From Rugalucina vietnamica (taxonomy: Eukaryota; Mollusca; Bivalvia; Lucinida; Lucinidae), in the NCBI GenBank assembly GCA_964017185.1, contig OZ024875.1, positions 43,617,486-43,681,485 on the forward strand: 64,000 nucleotides of DNA, in the 5' to 3' direction. Positions within the stretch are counted from its first letter, which is position 1. Every line of letters begins with the position of its first letter. Shown in pieces: positions 1 to 12,300 of the stretch. Below the pieces are notes generated by a model. That model was not told where the DNA came from, did no database searches, and saw nothing but the letters and a program-made list of their open reading frames with translations. Made by a program: the position numbers and the translations under genes.

Positions 1-558
1 TCAAATGAAAATCTTAACTGGAGAATAATTTACTTAGTCGCTCAGAAGTCAACAAATGACATTAGATTACGAAATTTTCAATATAAACATTTAATGCGCA
101 TAATCCCAACAAATCAATTTTTTGACCAAATGCCACATCACAAGCTCTACACTTTGTGATTTTTGTAATATGGAAATCGAGACACTTTCCCATCTATTTT
201 GGGAGTGTATACATGTACAAGATTTCTGGACATCACTGCAAAGTTTTCTTAGCCAAACTCATATGAATATTGATATAAACATGAAAACAGTTACCTTCGG
301 TATTTGTGATCAAATCAATAAGAAAAATATAAATGGAAAGAACTTTATTATTTTCCAAGCAAAACATTTTATCTATAAATATAAGCATCGTAAAACGAAA
401 CCAACACTAAATCAATTCAAACACTTTATTTCGTCACAAATCTATATTGAGAAAGAAATAGCTTTGTCAAACGATAAATTACATCTCTTCGAAGAAAAAT
501 GGAATGCTTTTTTACAAGCATTAAACTGATAATAAAACAAATTGTCCACAGAGTGCAG

Positions 559-627
<69 letters not shown>

Positions 628-790
628 TAAAATATTTATTTTTGCACATTGTATAAATTTTGCATAACAGACTTTGAAACTTGTATCTCTCTTTATGTAT
701 GTTGATATGTTAAGGTTTATTTATTGTCTTTGTGAATATCATACATTTGTTGTACAGTGTGTGAAAATAGAGAACAAATAAATTAGAAAA
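1..790 (+). mobile_element. 3' end of a non-LTR retrotransposon (LINE)
   Basis: From base 1 the reading frame gives NWRIIYLVAQKST and NFQYKHLMRIIPTN, and then CDFCNMEIETLSHLFWEC and VQDFW, the zinc-knuckle-like region that follows reverse transcriptase in many LINEs (zf-RVT). The upstream part is in frame 1 and the downstream part (from about 122) in frame 2; a run of six T at 118-123 is the likely one-base slip. The ORF stops at 529. The 3' UTR holds a (TC)n tract and ends near AGAACAAATAAATTAG. The 5' part lies outside the window. Confidence 0.7.
557..625. repeat. (TC)n microsatellite
   Basis: About 68 bases of almost pure CT dinucleotide repeat inside the 3' UTR of the LINE fragment. Confidence 0.95.
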
Positions 791-1543
791 ATTCTAAGTC
801 TGTGACCTTGACCTCAAGGTCACCTAGGGTGGGTCATGATGGTACTGCGTAAAACTTCAGACCAATATCTAGCAACATGCAAAGTATCAACTTGATCCAT
901 CAACAAAGTCAAGAGATATAGACATTTAAAAAACTTTAACCAAAAACTTAAACACAAAATTTCTAAGTCTGTGACCTTGACCTCAAGTTCACCCAGGGTG
1001 GGTCATGATGGTACTGCGTAAAACTTCAGACCAATATCTAGCAACATGCAAAGTATCAACTTGATCCATCAACATGGTCAAGAGATATAGACTTTTAAAA
1101 AACTTTAACCAAAACCTTAAACACAAAATTTCTAAGTCTGTGACCTTGACCTCAAGGTCACCCAGGGTGAGTCATAATGGTACTGCGTAAAACTTCAGAC
1201 CAATATCTAGCAACATGCAAAGTATCAACTTGATCCATCAACATGGTCAAGAGATATAGACTTTTAAAAAACTTTAACCAAAAACTTAAACACAAAATTT
1301 CTAAGTCTGTGACCTTGACCTCAAGGTCACCCAGGGTGGGTCATGATGGTACTGCGTAAAACTTCAGACTAATATCTAGCAACATGCAAAGTATCAACTT
1401 GATCCATCGACATGGTCAAGAGATATAGACTTTTAAAAAACTTTAACCGAAAGTGTGACGCGGACGCACACGTAAACGTAAACGTAAACGCGCATGACCG
1501 AGGTGACTACAACAGCTCTATGCACTTCGTGCAGGCGAGCTAA
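791..1543 (+). mobile_element. HINE/pearl-like element: four 169-bp tandem units and 3' hairpin end
   Basis: Four near-identical units begin at 792, 961, 1130 and 1299, spaced exactly 169 bp apart. They are followed by a short ACGTAA-rich stretch, a hairpin TGCACTTCGTGCA (1521-1533) and the terminus GGCGAGCTAA. A tandem core, a microsatellite-like stretch and a 3' hairpin just before CTAA match non-autonomous Helitron/Helentron elements (HINE, bivalve pearl elements). No 5' end is present: the array starts directly after the LINE tail, as if the LINE had landed in a unit. Confidence 0.6.
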
Positions 1544-1775
1544 AAAATGTTAGCAACCAATATCGAAGATAACTTACATGGTACCTTTCTTTTTCGCGAA
1601 ATTTGGCGAGCCGCCTTTGATAACCGTGTGTAAAAGAAAGCCTTTCTCATCGTGTTTCTGTATAACCATTGACGTGCATAAGATGCTGACGTCATTACAC
1701 ACGATCATTGAGCGATGGAAAGAAACATGTTTGAATCAAGAATCAAGTGGCCAAGTTCGTTTTAAAAAAATATTG

Positions 1776-2041
1776 TCTTACATTTTTTTTTGATTCAGTT
1801 TTACGTCCCTTTCAAGCATTTTCACTCATATCGAGACGAATCAATCGGTAGGTGGGGCGAAAACCGGAGTACCCGGGGAAAAAACACCTGACACACCCGC
1901 AAGCAGAACTTGGCTTGTCCCACATGTGACTCGTGCCCCGAGCGAGGCGCAAACCCACAGCGGTGAGATGATCGAATGATTAAGAGCACTGAAATCAGCG
2001 ACCTTAACCACTCGGCCACGGGGGCCGCCTCTTACATTTTT
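1776..2041 (-). mobile_element. tRNA-derived SINE with 12-bp target site duplication
   Basis: Read on the minus strand the element starts GGCGGCCCCCGTGGCCGAG (A box GTGGCCGAGTGG), has a degenerate B-box region GGGTTTGCGCC, and ends GGGACGTAAAACTG followed by an A run. The sequence TCTTACATTTTT flanks it perfectly at 1776-1787 and 2030-2041. The intact duplication suggests a fairly recent insertion. It is not a tRNA gene: the acceptor stem does not close and a 3' tail follows. Confidence 0.8.
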
Positions 2042-2335
2042 GTAAAATTCTTTTGAAAATTATTTTGATCCGGATCATATACAGATCCGCTATGTCAACA
2101 ACAAGTTTAGTTTATATGAACAAATTTATCCAGTTGCCCATTTCTTGCTAGTGGCGATTGTCAAACAAACAAGAAGAGTTGTCTTTATTTATTCATTTCT
2201 GAAATCTATTCTTGAATATTGCAGGGGTATATTAATAATTAAACGCAGCTGTATATACTGTATCTAAATCTATAATAGATAGGCAATAGCTATGCCCTGG
2301 TGAATCAAAATATCATGAATAAAAATTAAAACTGA

Positions 2336-2441
2336 GATCCTTTTAGAGCAGTGAACACATTAATGAGAAAGGTGATGGGCCATACCGCGGTTTCGACTAT
2401 TGAAGTCTCGTCAGTGACCCTTTAGATTTGGCAACATATGA
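2336..2441 (+). repeat. Dispersed 100-bp repeat shared with the 6.1-kb element
   Basis: This stretch, including GGCCATACCGCGGTTTCG, recurs in reverse orientation at about 47906-48015 and 48277-48378 inside the large inverted-repeat element. It is probably a remnant of the same family. The surrounding sequence from 2042 to 2974 otherwise shows nothing I can name. Confidence 0.7.
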
Positions 2442-2974
2442 TGATGTCCATATAATGTTTGCTCATTTTTTTTAAATATTTTTATACCCTTACAAATATT
2501 TTACTAAAAATGGTAGAGATCACTCCCATTTAAATCACATACAGGAATATTTTGAAAGCCCATATCTATCTAAAAATGATCATTTTAAGCCAAAAACATT
2601 TTTTTTTTCAATTTTCATGGTAAAAAACGCATTTTTGACAAAAAACACAATTTTTGGGATTTTTAAAAATCTCTGTTTCATCACCTGGGTATCAACCTTT
2701 ATACGCAAAGATATTTTTTCGTGATAAAATGTTTCTGGCAACCAGTGTAAGGAGAAATGTGTACCTCCTAGGCACACCTACTTAGTTTTGTGTTACTGCA
2801 AATTTTAGGGGTGCATGTATTCAGACCAAAGTGTTGAAAAAATGAAGAAAGAGAATTGATCAAACTGTCAACTTTCTTCACTTTGATATATATCCTTCAC
2901 ATATATGTAAGAACTTTAGGCACCCTGGCATAATACTGAGAAAGTGATCCTTATCAAACTTTTAATAGTATAGT

Positions 2975-3169
2975 AAAACTGGGGTTTACAGGTGTATACC
3001 TATTTTTGATTCGAAACATATATTGTGGGTATTTGTTGAAGTCGCCTCCTAACGTGCACCCACATTCAATGTGTTGAACACGATATTATTTTTTTTTTTC
3101 AAATGAAATCTTCAATTTTAACAAGATGAAAAATTCTGCATATATTGCATAGGCGAGTGTTCGTAATGA
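2975..3169 (+). mobile_element. Foldback element (family FB), decayed copy next to exon K
   Basis: It has the family layout: GTATACCTATTTTT, ATATTGTGGGTA, a damaged GCCTC centre, GTGCACCCAC, and the right terminus ATTGCATAGGCGAGTGTTCG. It ends about 8 nt from the exon K donor. FB consensus: imperfect termini TCATNAGGAAAACATGTCCG and the inverted CGGGCATGTTTTCGTAATGA, with a long palindrome centred on GAACCGCCTCGGCGAGG. Confidence 0.65.
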
Positions 3170-3174
3170 TGTAC

Positions 3175-3506
3175 TTACCGCTCCGAGGTGTTATGACCTA
3201 GTAAATATGAGTGTTCTGTTTGCCGCACAAATCTCGTGCATCGACAAGCGACCTTATATTTATCAAAGAAGTCGACATAATAGTTTTGGCTGCACGAAAG
3301 ATCAAAACTTTCCTGACAAACATGTGATGATTGGAGTAAGTTTTGAACGGCCGACTGACTAGTATATGTAATATCTACTCGTCTTTTAAACTTGATTTCT
3401 TCTGCCGGTAAGAACTCTAAGATCTTGATTGTGAAATCGTTGTAAATTGTCTTGGTCATGCCGGTCTCTTTGACGTGCCTATTGTCGCATATCATGTGAG
3501 CCCCAT
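3175..3506 (-). CDS. Exon K: C-terminal module, Caspr/fibrinogen-like (tentative)
   Basis: The acceptor is CTGTAATTTTAG in phase 1, matching exon J. The exon encodes GAHMICDNRHV, DFTIKILEFLP, RVDITYTSQSAVQNLLQ, SSHVCQESFDLSC and CRCTRF. The V-I-Y--S---L---S--C-Q----C pattern recalls the fibrinogen-like region of Caspr/Neurexin IV relatives, from memory and without a search. The right side is ambiguous: the bases give either a stop (reading GAG CGG TAA) or a strong donor GTAAGT with the exon ending at 3179. A foldback element starts about 8 nt further on, and no AATAAA was seen, so I lean to the donor and a continuation beyond. Confidence 0.6.
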
Positions 3507-6500
3507 CTAAAATTACAGAGCGACTTCGATCTGAATCTAAAGAATCTTTGGTCCGACTAAACATTGGTCGAATTCAGTATAGTATGACCATAGTGACGTC
3601 ATTTCAATGTCAAAAAATAAAGTCAAAGTCAATTATTTTTAAGTCGAGTAGTTAAACATATATAACATAAGTCTATGAATAGCTATTAACCGACTACATA
3701 TCAATACAATACATTCAAATACAAAACATAGGTTACTGTATGGGCGGCACCTCATGAATACTTTATTAGACCTATACTACTTTGAATGTAGGTAAAAGCT
3801 AAAGGTGTACAGTTAAAAGATTCAACTCACAGGTTTATCTTTAGAAATTAAAAACAATATAGGAATTTGCCTCATTCACTGGATTCGACAACATACAGGT
3901 AGTTGATTTTAATGGTAAATATGAGGCAGCGGTCTCCGCTGACTGAGTTTGACTTTTCTATAATCTCCCCATTTGAACATATGGACTAGCCGACAGCGGC
4001 CAGATATAAATATTAAAGTTGCCGCCTATACCGTTACCTATTTGCCAAATAATATCAAAACTTTACAATTGTTTCAGCTTTAGAATCTTACGAATATGAA
4101 AATTCGTAACTAGATGATGCATAGTTTAAAAGATATACCACGTCCCTGGTGGTAGGGTAGAAATTCAAATGCTCTAACAGATGAGCCAAAGAGTCGCCTT
4201 TCTGATATAGTAATTGAGCCGCGACGCGAGAAAACCGGTCTTCGGGGTTTCCGACCAGGTCCGACACAAACCGGGCTGTACAGTCTCAGACGCAGGCTAG
4301 AAGCTTGAAATTTCGGATATAAGAAGAAGAGGAAATATACTATCCGTGTAGCGAAAACAAAGGCGCTGATCAGCTTCGCGGTTACCGCGAAGCTGATCTG
4401 CGCCTTTGTTTTCGCATAGGCAAAAATCCGGTTTTCTCACGATGCGGCTCGTATGTCAGAGATTGTATTAATATGATACGTTGTATCAAATAGTTTTGCT
4501 ATTTATAGAAGCTACACATCATGTGACCTTCCAACCACGGCAGGTAATCTCGAATCAATGAAGATGCAATTAGACATAACAAGAACAAGTAGCCCAAGGG
4601 CAACGATTGCTCACCTGAGAGTCAACAAGTACAGCCACTGGACTAATAAATTGGGGTTTTTATCATATATGGGTATAGTGGCTATCTTGGTCATGTGACC
4701 TTGAAACCCTACTTACATCAGCAGATAAGCTCTTGTTTGGATTGTGCATCCTCTTTTCTGTCATTTTGGTTCACTTGAAAAAAAATCATTTAACAAGGTC
4801 AGGGTCCTATAATGACCGCCGGGGTGGGGCCATATTTGACCCCAGGGGCAAGATTGGCAGGATTTATCTAGAGCTCCACATGACAATGTTGTATATCAAA
4901 TATACAAGCTTTGTGTCATGTTGTTGCAGAGAAGTTTGTTTTTCATATATTTCCATTATAAGTCTATGGTAGATAATGATATGCCTGGGGCGTGGCCTGT
5001 ATTGACCCCAGGGGCACCGTTGGTAGCTTTTATAAAGGAGAGCATTATACACTGGTCCACAGAACATATGAAAGCTCTGGGTCATATGGTTTCGGAGAAG
5101 AAGATTTTATGTTTTTTCCCATGACGCCCCGGGGCGGGGCCCGTATGGTCCCAGGGGCACGGTTGACAGGATTTATAAAGAGGACCACGTTACATAGCTG
5201 CAAACAAAATATGAAAGCTCTGGGCCTTGTGGTTTTGGAAAAGAAGATTTTTTTATGTTTTACCCATGACTCTCGGGGCGGGGCCCGTATGGACCCCAGG
5301 GGCTCCGCTGGCAGGATTTATAATTAGGACCACTATACATTGCTACACATAAAATATGAAAGCTTTGGGTCTTGTGGTTTCGGAGAAGAAGATTTTGAAA
5401 GTTTTTCCCATGACGCCCCCGGGGCGGGGCCCGTATTGATCCCAGGGGCATGATTGGCAGGATTTATAAAGAGGACCACTATACATTGCTACTGACAAAA
5501 TACGAAAGCTCTGGGCCATGTGGTTTCGGAGAAAAAGATTTTTTTATGTTTACCCCCATTGTAAGTCTATGGGAGCAAATGGATCCCGGGACGGGGCCAT
5601 TTTTGACCCCAGGGACATGGTTGGCAGGATTTTAAAAGAGGACCACTTTATGTTGCTACATACAAAATATGAAAGCTCTGGGCCTTGTGGTTTCAGAGAA
5701 GATCTTTCTATGTTTTTCCCGTGACGCACTCGGGGTGGGGCCTCAATGGACCCCAGGGACATGGTTGGCAGGATTTATGAAGAGGACCACTATACATTGC
5801 CACACACAAAGTATGAAAGCTCTTGGCCTTGTGGTTTCGGATGAGATTTTTTATGTTTTAACCATACCCCCCGGGGCGGGGCCCGTATGGACCCCAGGGG
5901 CACGGTTGGCAGGATTTATAATAAGGACCGCTATACATTGCTACACACAAAATATCAAAGCTTTGTTTCTTGTGGTTTCAGAGAAGAAGATTTTAAAAGT
6001 TTCTCCTTGACGTCCCCGGGGCGGGGCCCATATGGACCCCAGGGGCATGGTTGGCAGGATTTATAAAGAGGATCACTATACATTGCTACTGACAAAATAT
6101 AAAAGCTCTGGGCCTTGTGGTTTCGGAGAAGATGATTTTTTGTTATGTTTTCTCCATCGTTAGTATATAGGAGCAAATGATCCCCCAGGGTGAGGCCATA
6201 TTTGACCCCAGGGGCGTGGTTGGCAAGTTGTACAAAGAGGACCACTATATGTTGCTACATACAAAATATGAAAGCTCTGGGCCTTGTGGTTTCGGAGAAG
6301 AAGCTTTTTTATGTTTTTCCCATGACGCCCCCGGGGCTGGGCCCGTATAGACCCAAGGGGCATGGTTGGCAGGATTTATGAAGAGGACCACTAGACATTC
6401 CTACACACAAAATATGAAAGCTCCGGGCCTTGTGGTTTCGGAGAAGAAGATTTTGTTTTGTTTTTCCCATTGTAAGTGTCTGGGAGCTATCCGTTGCCAT

Positions 6501-7954
6501 GGAAACCAGAATTCTGATCCGACCTGGACCAAAACCTAATACAACCTTTCCCCCTCCTCAATGATGCTTTAGATAAAATTTGGTCACGATTGGTCTTGTT
6601 GTCTTAGAGATATTCGAAGTTGAAAATGTGGACGGACGGACGGACGCACGGACGGAGCACGCACGCACGCCGGCTTGGTTACTTTACTATAAGCTCACCT
6701 TATGAGCCTTCGGCTCAGGTGAGCTAAAAATCTGTACATTTCATGATGCATGAGTTACTTACGAATCAGATCCTCTATCCTTGGCTCCGTGTAACCAGAG
6801 ATCCACCATTCCGCGCATGTCTGGGGATAGCAGCTGGCTTCATCAGTTTCAGTTTCTGTACAATCGATAACTCCGTCACATATCTCGGACCAAGACACGC
6901 ACGTCGAATCTCCACAACCAAAACCTCCACCACCACTGCAGCTCGCATCTTAGACACAAAATCAGAAGAGTTAGAACATAATGAGCCGCGACGCGAGAAA
7001 ACCGGTCTTCGGGGTTTCCGACCAGCTCCGACACAAACCGGCCTATACAGTCACAGAAGCAGCCTAGAAGCTTGACATTTTGGATATAAGTAGTAGAGGA
7101 ATTGCATTATATGTGTAGCGAAATCGAAGGCGCTGATCTGCTGTGCACACTTCCGGACACACTAGTTTGCGCTAAGAAGCATACATGATGAAATGATTAA
7201 GCTTCTTGCCTTATTAAACAGGTTGGGTTACCTCGTATATCTAGAATTTTCGATAAGACTCGCAGCCCTGTTTCCATATGACTTTAATCATTGTTTGGGG
7301 TTGTGAACCATAAATGAACTGACAGGATCTGTGGGAGCGCGGTGGCGTAGTGGTAGAGCGTCGGACTCCGAATCGAGAGGTCCTGGACTCGATCCCCACA
7401 TGCGTCACCGTGGTGTGTCCTTGAGCAAGACACATTAACTCCCTACTGTACTGGTTAAACCCAGGAAGAGTTGGCTCCGTCCCAACATGTCTGAAAAATT
7501 GTTGACTGGGACGTAAAGCCTCAAAACAAACAAACAAACAATACTCTGTGTCACTCATTACATTACAAAGCCTTCCTATGTAATATACAGGTTTTTCTCT
7601 AATTGTAAAAAATGAAAATATTTAGTAGATTTTTAATATATGTGTACCAACACTCAATGTTTTGAGCAAAAATAAGAAAAAAAGATTTACCTCTGTATAC
7701 CCAAGTTATTATAAATGTATAACAAAGTGTGGTATAATGAGGTATATATTACACGGACATGTTAGCCTGATGCTCACCACATGACAGTTCGTCTGAGCCA
7801 TCTCTGCAGTTGCGTCGCCCATCACATCTCTGTTTCTCTCTGATACACTCACTATTGTTACAGTGGAAATATCCTTGGGAGCAGGTGACAGGAAAATCTG
7901 AAGTACACATTACGAGAAAAACAACCTATATTATATATAGTGTTTTTTTTTGTT

Positions 7955-8021
<67 letters not shown>

Positions 8022-9349
8022 TAGTAAGTAAGTAAGTAAGTAAGTAAGTAAATAAGTAAGTAAGTAAGTAAGTAAGTAAATAAGTAAGTAAGTAAGTATG
8101 TGAGGCTTTGATTTATGGGATTATGAACGTACAAAGACACCCTTATAAAGCATCTCTGAAGGATTTCGAAATACCAATGTGGTCTTTGGAATAGACTGCA
8201 CATCAGATTAAAGTTTCTTATTGTCTTCAACTTTTTAACTTTTTGCGGGGACCAAAGAGTACACACCCAATCTTGCCTATCTGTAGCTAGATGATTAATT
8301 GTCTTCTTGCCAAACAGAGCATGATTCCATGACTTCACACATTTTTGTGAAATAACATTTTATTTATACTTGACCTCTTAGGTTCCTTAAAGACAAACTC
8401 TTCATCTCTAATGTTAAATGTTTGCGTTTTAGGGGTTTTTGAAGTATAAAATTTTCTAAAAGCTTCAGACCCTACAGAATATACTGTTACTAGCACTTGG
8501 CAGTTTGCTTTCCAAATTTGATGCAATGTTGGTGAAGAAGGTGTAAAAATGGTTAGCATTTGTTTTTGAATCATCACGTGTTCATTGTCAATTTTTGAAA
8601 CAACACAGAAATTTACATTTGCTTATTTAATATCCTAAATATTTAAGCTGTGGCAAAGTGAATGTGTTTTGGGGTCATTTTTATTTTCGTCTACCTAACT
8701 TGAAATATAATCTGCTGCAGCTTTATTTGTCTCTCTATGAACCTTATTTCTTAATTCACAATAAATTTTAAAATCCTCATCTTAGTTTATTATGTTTTAT
8801 GAAATCATACAAAATTTATCCCAACTTTACATGAAGTCTAAAATTCACGGTTCTGTCATACTTTTAACCTTACTTCCTTAATGGGGACAACTGTTACACA
8901 TTCATGAATATATGAGCCTGTGCATGAAAAAACCAACAATTAGGCGTTCTGACCAGGTCTGACTTAAACCGGGTTGTAAAGTCACAGAAGCAGGCTAGAA
9001 GCTGAATTGCGTCTTTGTTTTTGCATTTGCGGATTGTTTTCCCATGTGGTGGCTCATATTTTTTAAACCTTTCCCTAGTCACTCCAGATTATTGTGGCTA
9101 CATAATGAACCCATATATTTTCGAACATATTTTTCAAATCTGCGCTTATAAGATTTAAATTTCTTACGGCATGAGGATTCGTCTGAATTATCAACGCAGT
9201 CCGACTGAAGGTCACAAACCAGTGAGACCGACACACAACTACCGTCTAAACACCTGAAATGGTCAAAAGCATAAATTACGTGACGTCCACGTAATACAAT
9301 AAGGTACAAGTAGGCGCAAAGAAAAGGCGCAATCAGAAAGAAATTCTTA

Positions 9350-9396
<47 letters not shown>

Positions 9397-12300
9397 GGAG
9401 ATAATAAAGAGTAATATTGCTGAGATTAAGCATTCATTTGCTACCCCTTTCAGCATCATATGGCTATAAATGATCCAGTAACATGTATATGCGTTGGTAT
9501 AAGCCTAAAAGTTTTCTGTGGTTTGTCTTAGGCTTTCAAGAAAATGCAGATAAAATTATTTGCATAATTTAACATAAGATAAAATGGTTATGTCTATACT
9601 CTTTGATGAAGTTTACTGTTTTAGAGTAAGTCATAGCTAGGATATGATCCATTTCGTAGTTCAAATATGTTGGGAATGGTCTGAAGTTTATCAGACAACC
9701 GGCATAAATGTTCGAAAATGAGGGCGAGCCGAGAAATTCAAGATGGCGTCCAAGATGGCTGCTCAAAATAAAAAAAAAAATCAGATATTCACATGCGGGT
9801 AGCTATATGATTATAAATTTGAAGTTTTAACCATCTAAATGGATTGCCAGATGCTAATTGAAAGACATTACCTTTAAATTCCCATTTAAAAATTGATTAG
9901 TCATTATTACACTTAATCAATAAAAGGTCAAGTCAGTGCAAAAAGTTCAAAATGATACCTTTATATGGCCTACATCCATCCAATTGGTGATTTAAGTGAC
10001 TGCGTTGGCATTTTGTACCAAAGCTGCATGACAGGCTTAGTTCATTCATTTAAAACTCACAAAACAATTGAAACAGATAAATAGAGGCTATGTCCTTCAA
10101 TATTAATGTGTCAACTGCACATGATGAATTTCGCAATTTTCACACAATTTGCTAGCCAATATTATTATTGTTATAATGTGCTTTCATATTTTAGTAAGCA
10201 GTCATAACTACATATATATAACCAAATATATCTTCTGTTGTAATAATTGAGAGAACTGTGAAGACATTCTCACAGATTCTCTCAGCTGATCTACAATTGC
10301 AAGCTTGAGTACAGGGCTTTTCATTTGTTGCATTAACACATTCGTCACTACACAGATCTTCACAAAAACAAACAAAATCATTCAGCAGTTCAGGCGGAGC
10401 CAGTAGTTGGCTGACCATTTTTGGTGTGTAATTTCCAGTTTCAGCATGAATCTTATCCATACTCTGTTGGAGAAGGTAAATCGACAACACATTTCAGTGA
10501 ATCTTTCCGAACCATTATTTGTTAACTGTACCGTAGTACATGCAGAATGAAACTGTCATCAGTTGGAGATAATTTCCGAGGTTTAGCCTTCTTAATTTCA
10601 AGTACTTTGTTGACTCTGAGTTTGTTAAGTGATAAACATCTACTGCTACCATACAATAAACCAACGAAGGACATACACGCCAGCCATGCTGTCAACAGCA
10701 GCTGATTGTCTGTACCAACATGAGCGAGTCCCTGCAATTCTTCAGACTTATTCTTCATAATATTAAAAGTCTTTTTCTTTTCTTTCCCATATGGTGCAAT
10801 GCAAGTATCACAACCAGTAAAGCCATAAACACACAAGAGATTGTTAATTTGTTCTACAGTCAGCTTGTTTACCACCTTATGTCCGGAAATAAACCTGGTA
10901 AGATCTGCATGTATGCTTTTTGTACCTGTTTTAAGGAACACCTCACTCATGTCTAGTTGATGAAAATGATACACAAGCAAAATAAACAAGTCGGTATCGG
11001 GGCGTGACACAATAATTCTTTTTGCTCCTTGTCTGGCCTTGTAAGCAACATGAAGAACCATGCGCGTGTCGGCTTCTTCATGATTTGATCGAAGCTGCTC
11101 CATGACATGCACAACATCACTTGACACTTTCAGAGCCTTTTCGCCAAGGCCTCCAATCACATATTTATGTTGTGTCATTGTTATGTATTTGTGATAGTGT
11201 TGCCCTAGATACACGGTATAGACCTTTGTTAGCTCTGCTTTGAGACTGCTGCTAACTAGAGAACTTTTCCAATCTGGGATGGTCATTTTACCCTGTATGT
11301 GTACTGTAGTGTGTTTGGAATTATCTTTACCCCGTTTCTCACGTGTTTGGGATTTAAGGCTGTTTTCCAGGTACCTATCAAACACAGCATGTATTGTTGG
11401 AATGTCTTCAATAACACACATAATGTGCTTCTAGAATAGTGTCGCGATGTCATCGTATGTTGGCTTAGGAGCTGTAGTTGGAATGGCAGCATCTGGACAA
11501 TCGCCATTCCATTAAATACGATACAATCTGCACCCTCTGGAGCAATCCTCAACACTGTATCTTGCTTTGTAAGACTTTCTAGTTTTTCTAAGAAATCAGA
11601 CTTCTTTGTAGTTCCTATGTTTCCATTGTCACAAAATAAACTCAGAGGCACAGTTGCCCATATTGGACATATCTCTTGCCCAAGCGCATTCATCTGCTCT
11701 TTCGTTCTCTTGAGAGTCGTATAGACTGTGTTGTAATCGTTAGGCGGTGCCATAATGATTGGATTAAAGACAACATTGACAGTGTCATGCAAGCAGTCCG
11801 GTTCAATACGAGATTGGAATATAGTCCAAGGTGGCACTATCACTGCCATATCATCGCAGAATACACCACATCTTCCCATGTTGTACAACAGCTCCTTAAG
11901 TCTCAAAAGTTTTGCTGAATTAGGCTCTTCACTGTTTAACTCATTTAGTGTTACTGGAGGATTAAGGAACGGTTTGGGTCTCGAGCTTGGCTTCAAATAT
12001 TTTAGAACATGGTGAAGTCCTTTTCCTTAAAGCACAAAAGAATCTTCTTTTTTATAATAAATGGCAAATGAACAGTCATAAGTCCTACACTTCATATATC
12101 ATTTTGAGACAGATATAACAAGTGTTATTGCAGAGCATTTCGCAGTGAATTATTGATACATAAGACAGTAGAAATAATTTATTGACATTTTTTATGAAAT
12201 AATGTCCTGGTTGTTTTTGAAGGAGCGAAAGCAATGTTATCGTGAGACTTTTCTTACGAAAAAAGCATATATCACAACATAATCACAAAAGCATTAATAC

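Noticed and set aside
792-1470. Regularly spaced repeats suggestive of a CRISPR array
   Set aside because: The whole 169-bp unit is repeated, with no unique spacers, and the context is a eukaryotic genome.
1980-2031. A tRNA-like gene on the minus strand, and another at 7328
   Set aside because: Both have pol III boxes but no closed acceptor stem and continue into SINE bodies and tails.
4733-6500. Many overlapping 60-110 residue open frames on both strands (also 25760-27126)
   Set aside because: They follow the tandem units of the HINE-like elements, repeat the same peptides (e.g. GFIKRTTIHCY) in several frames and lack splice or start context.
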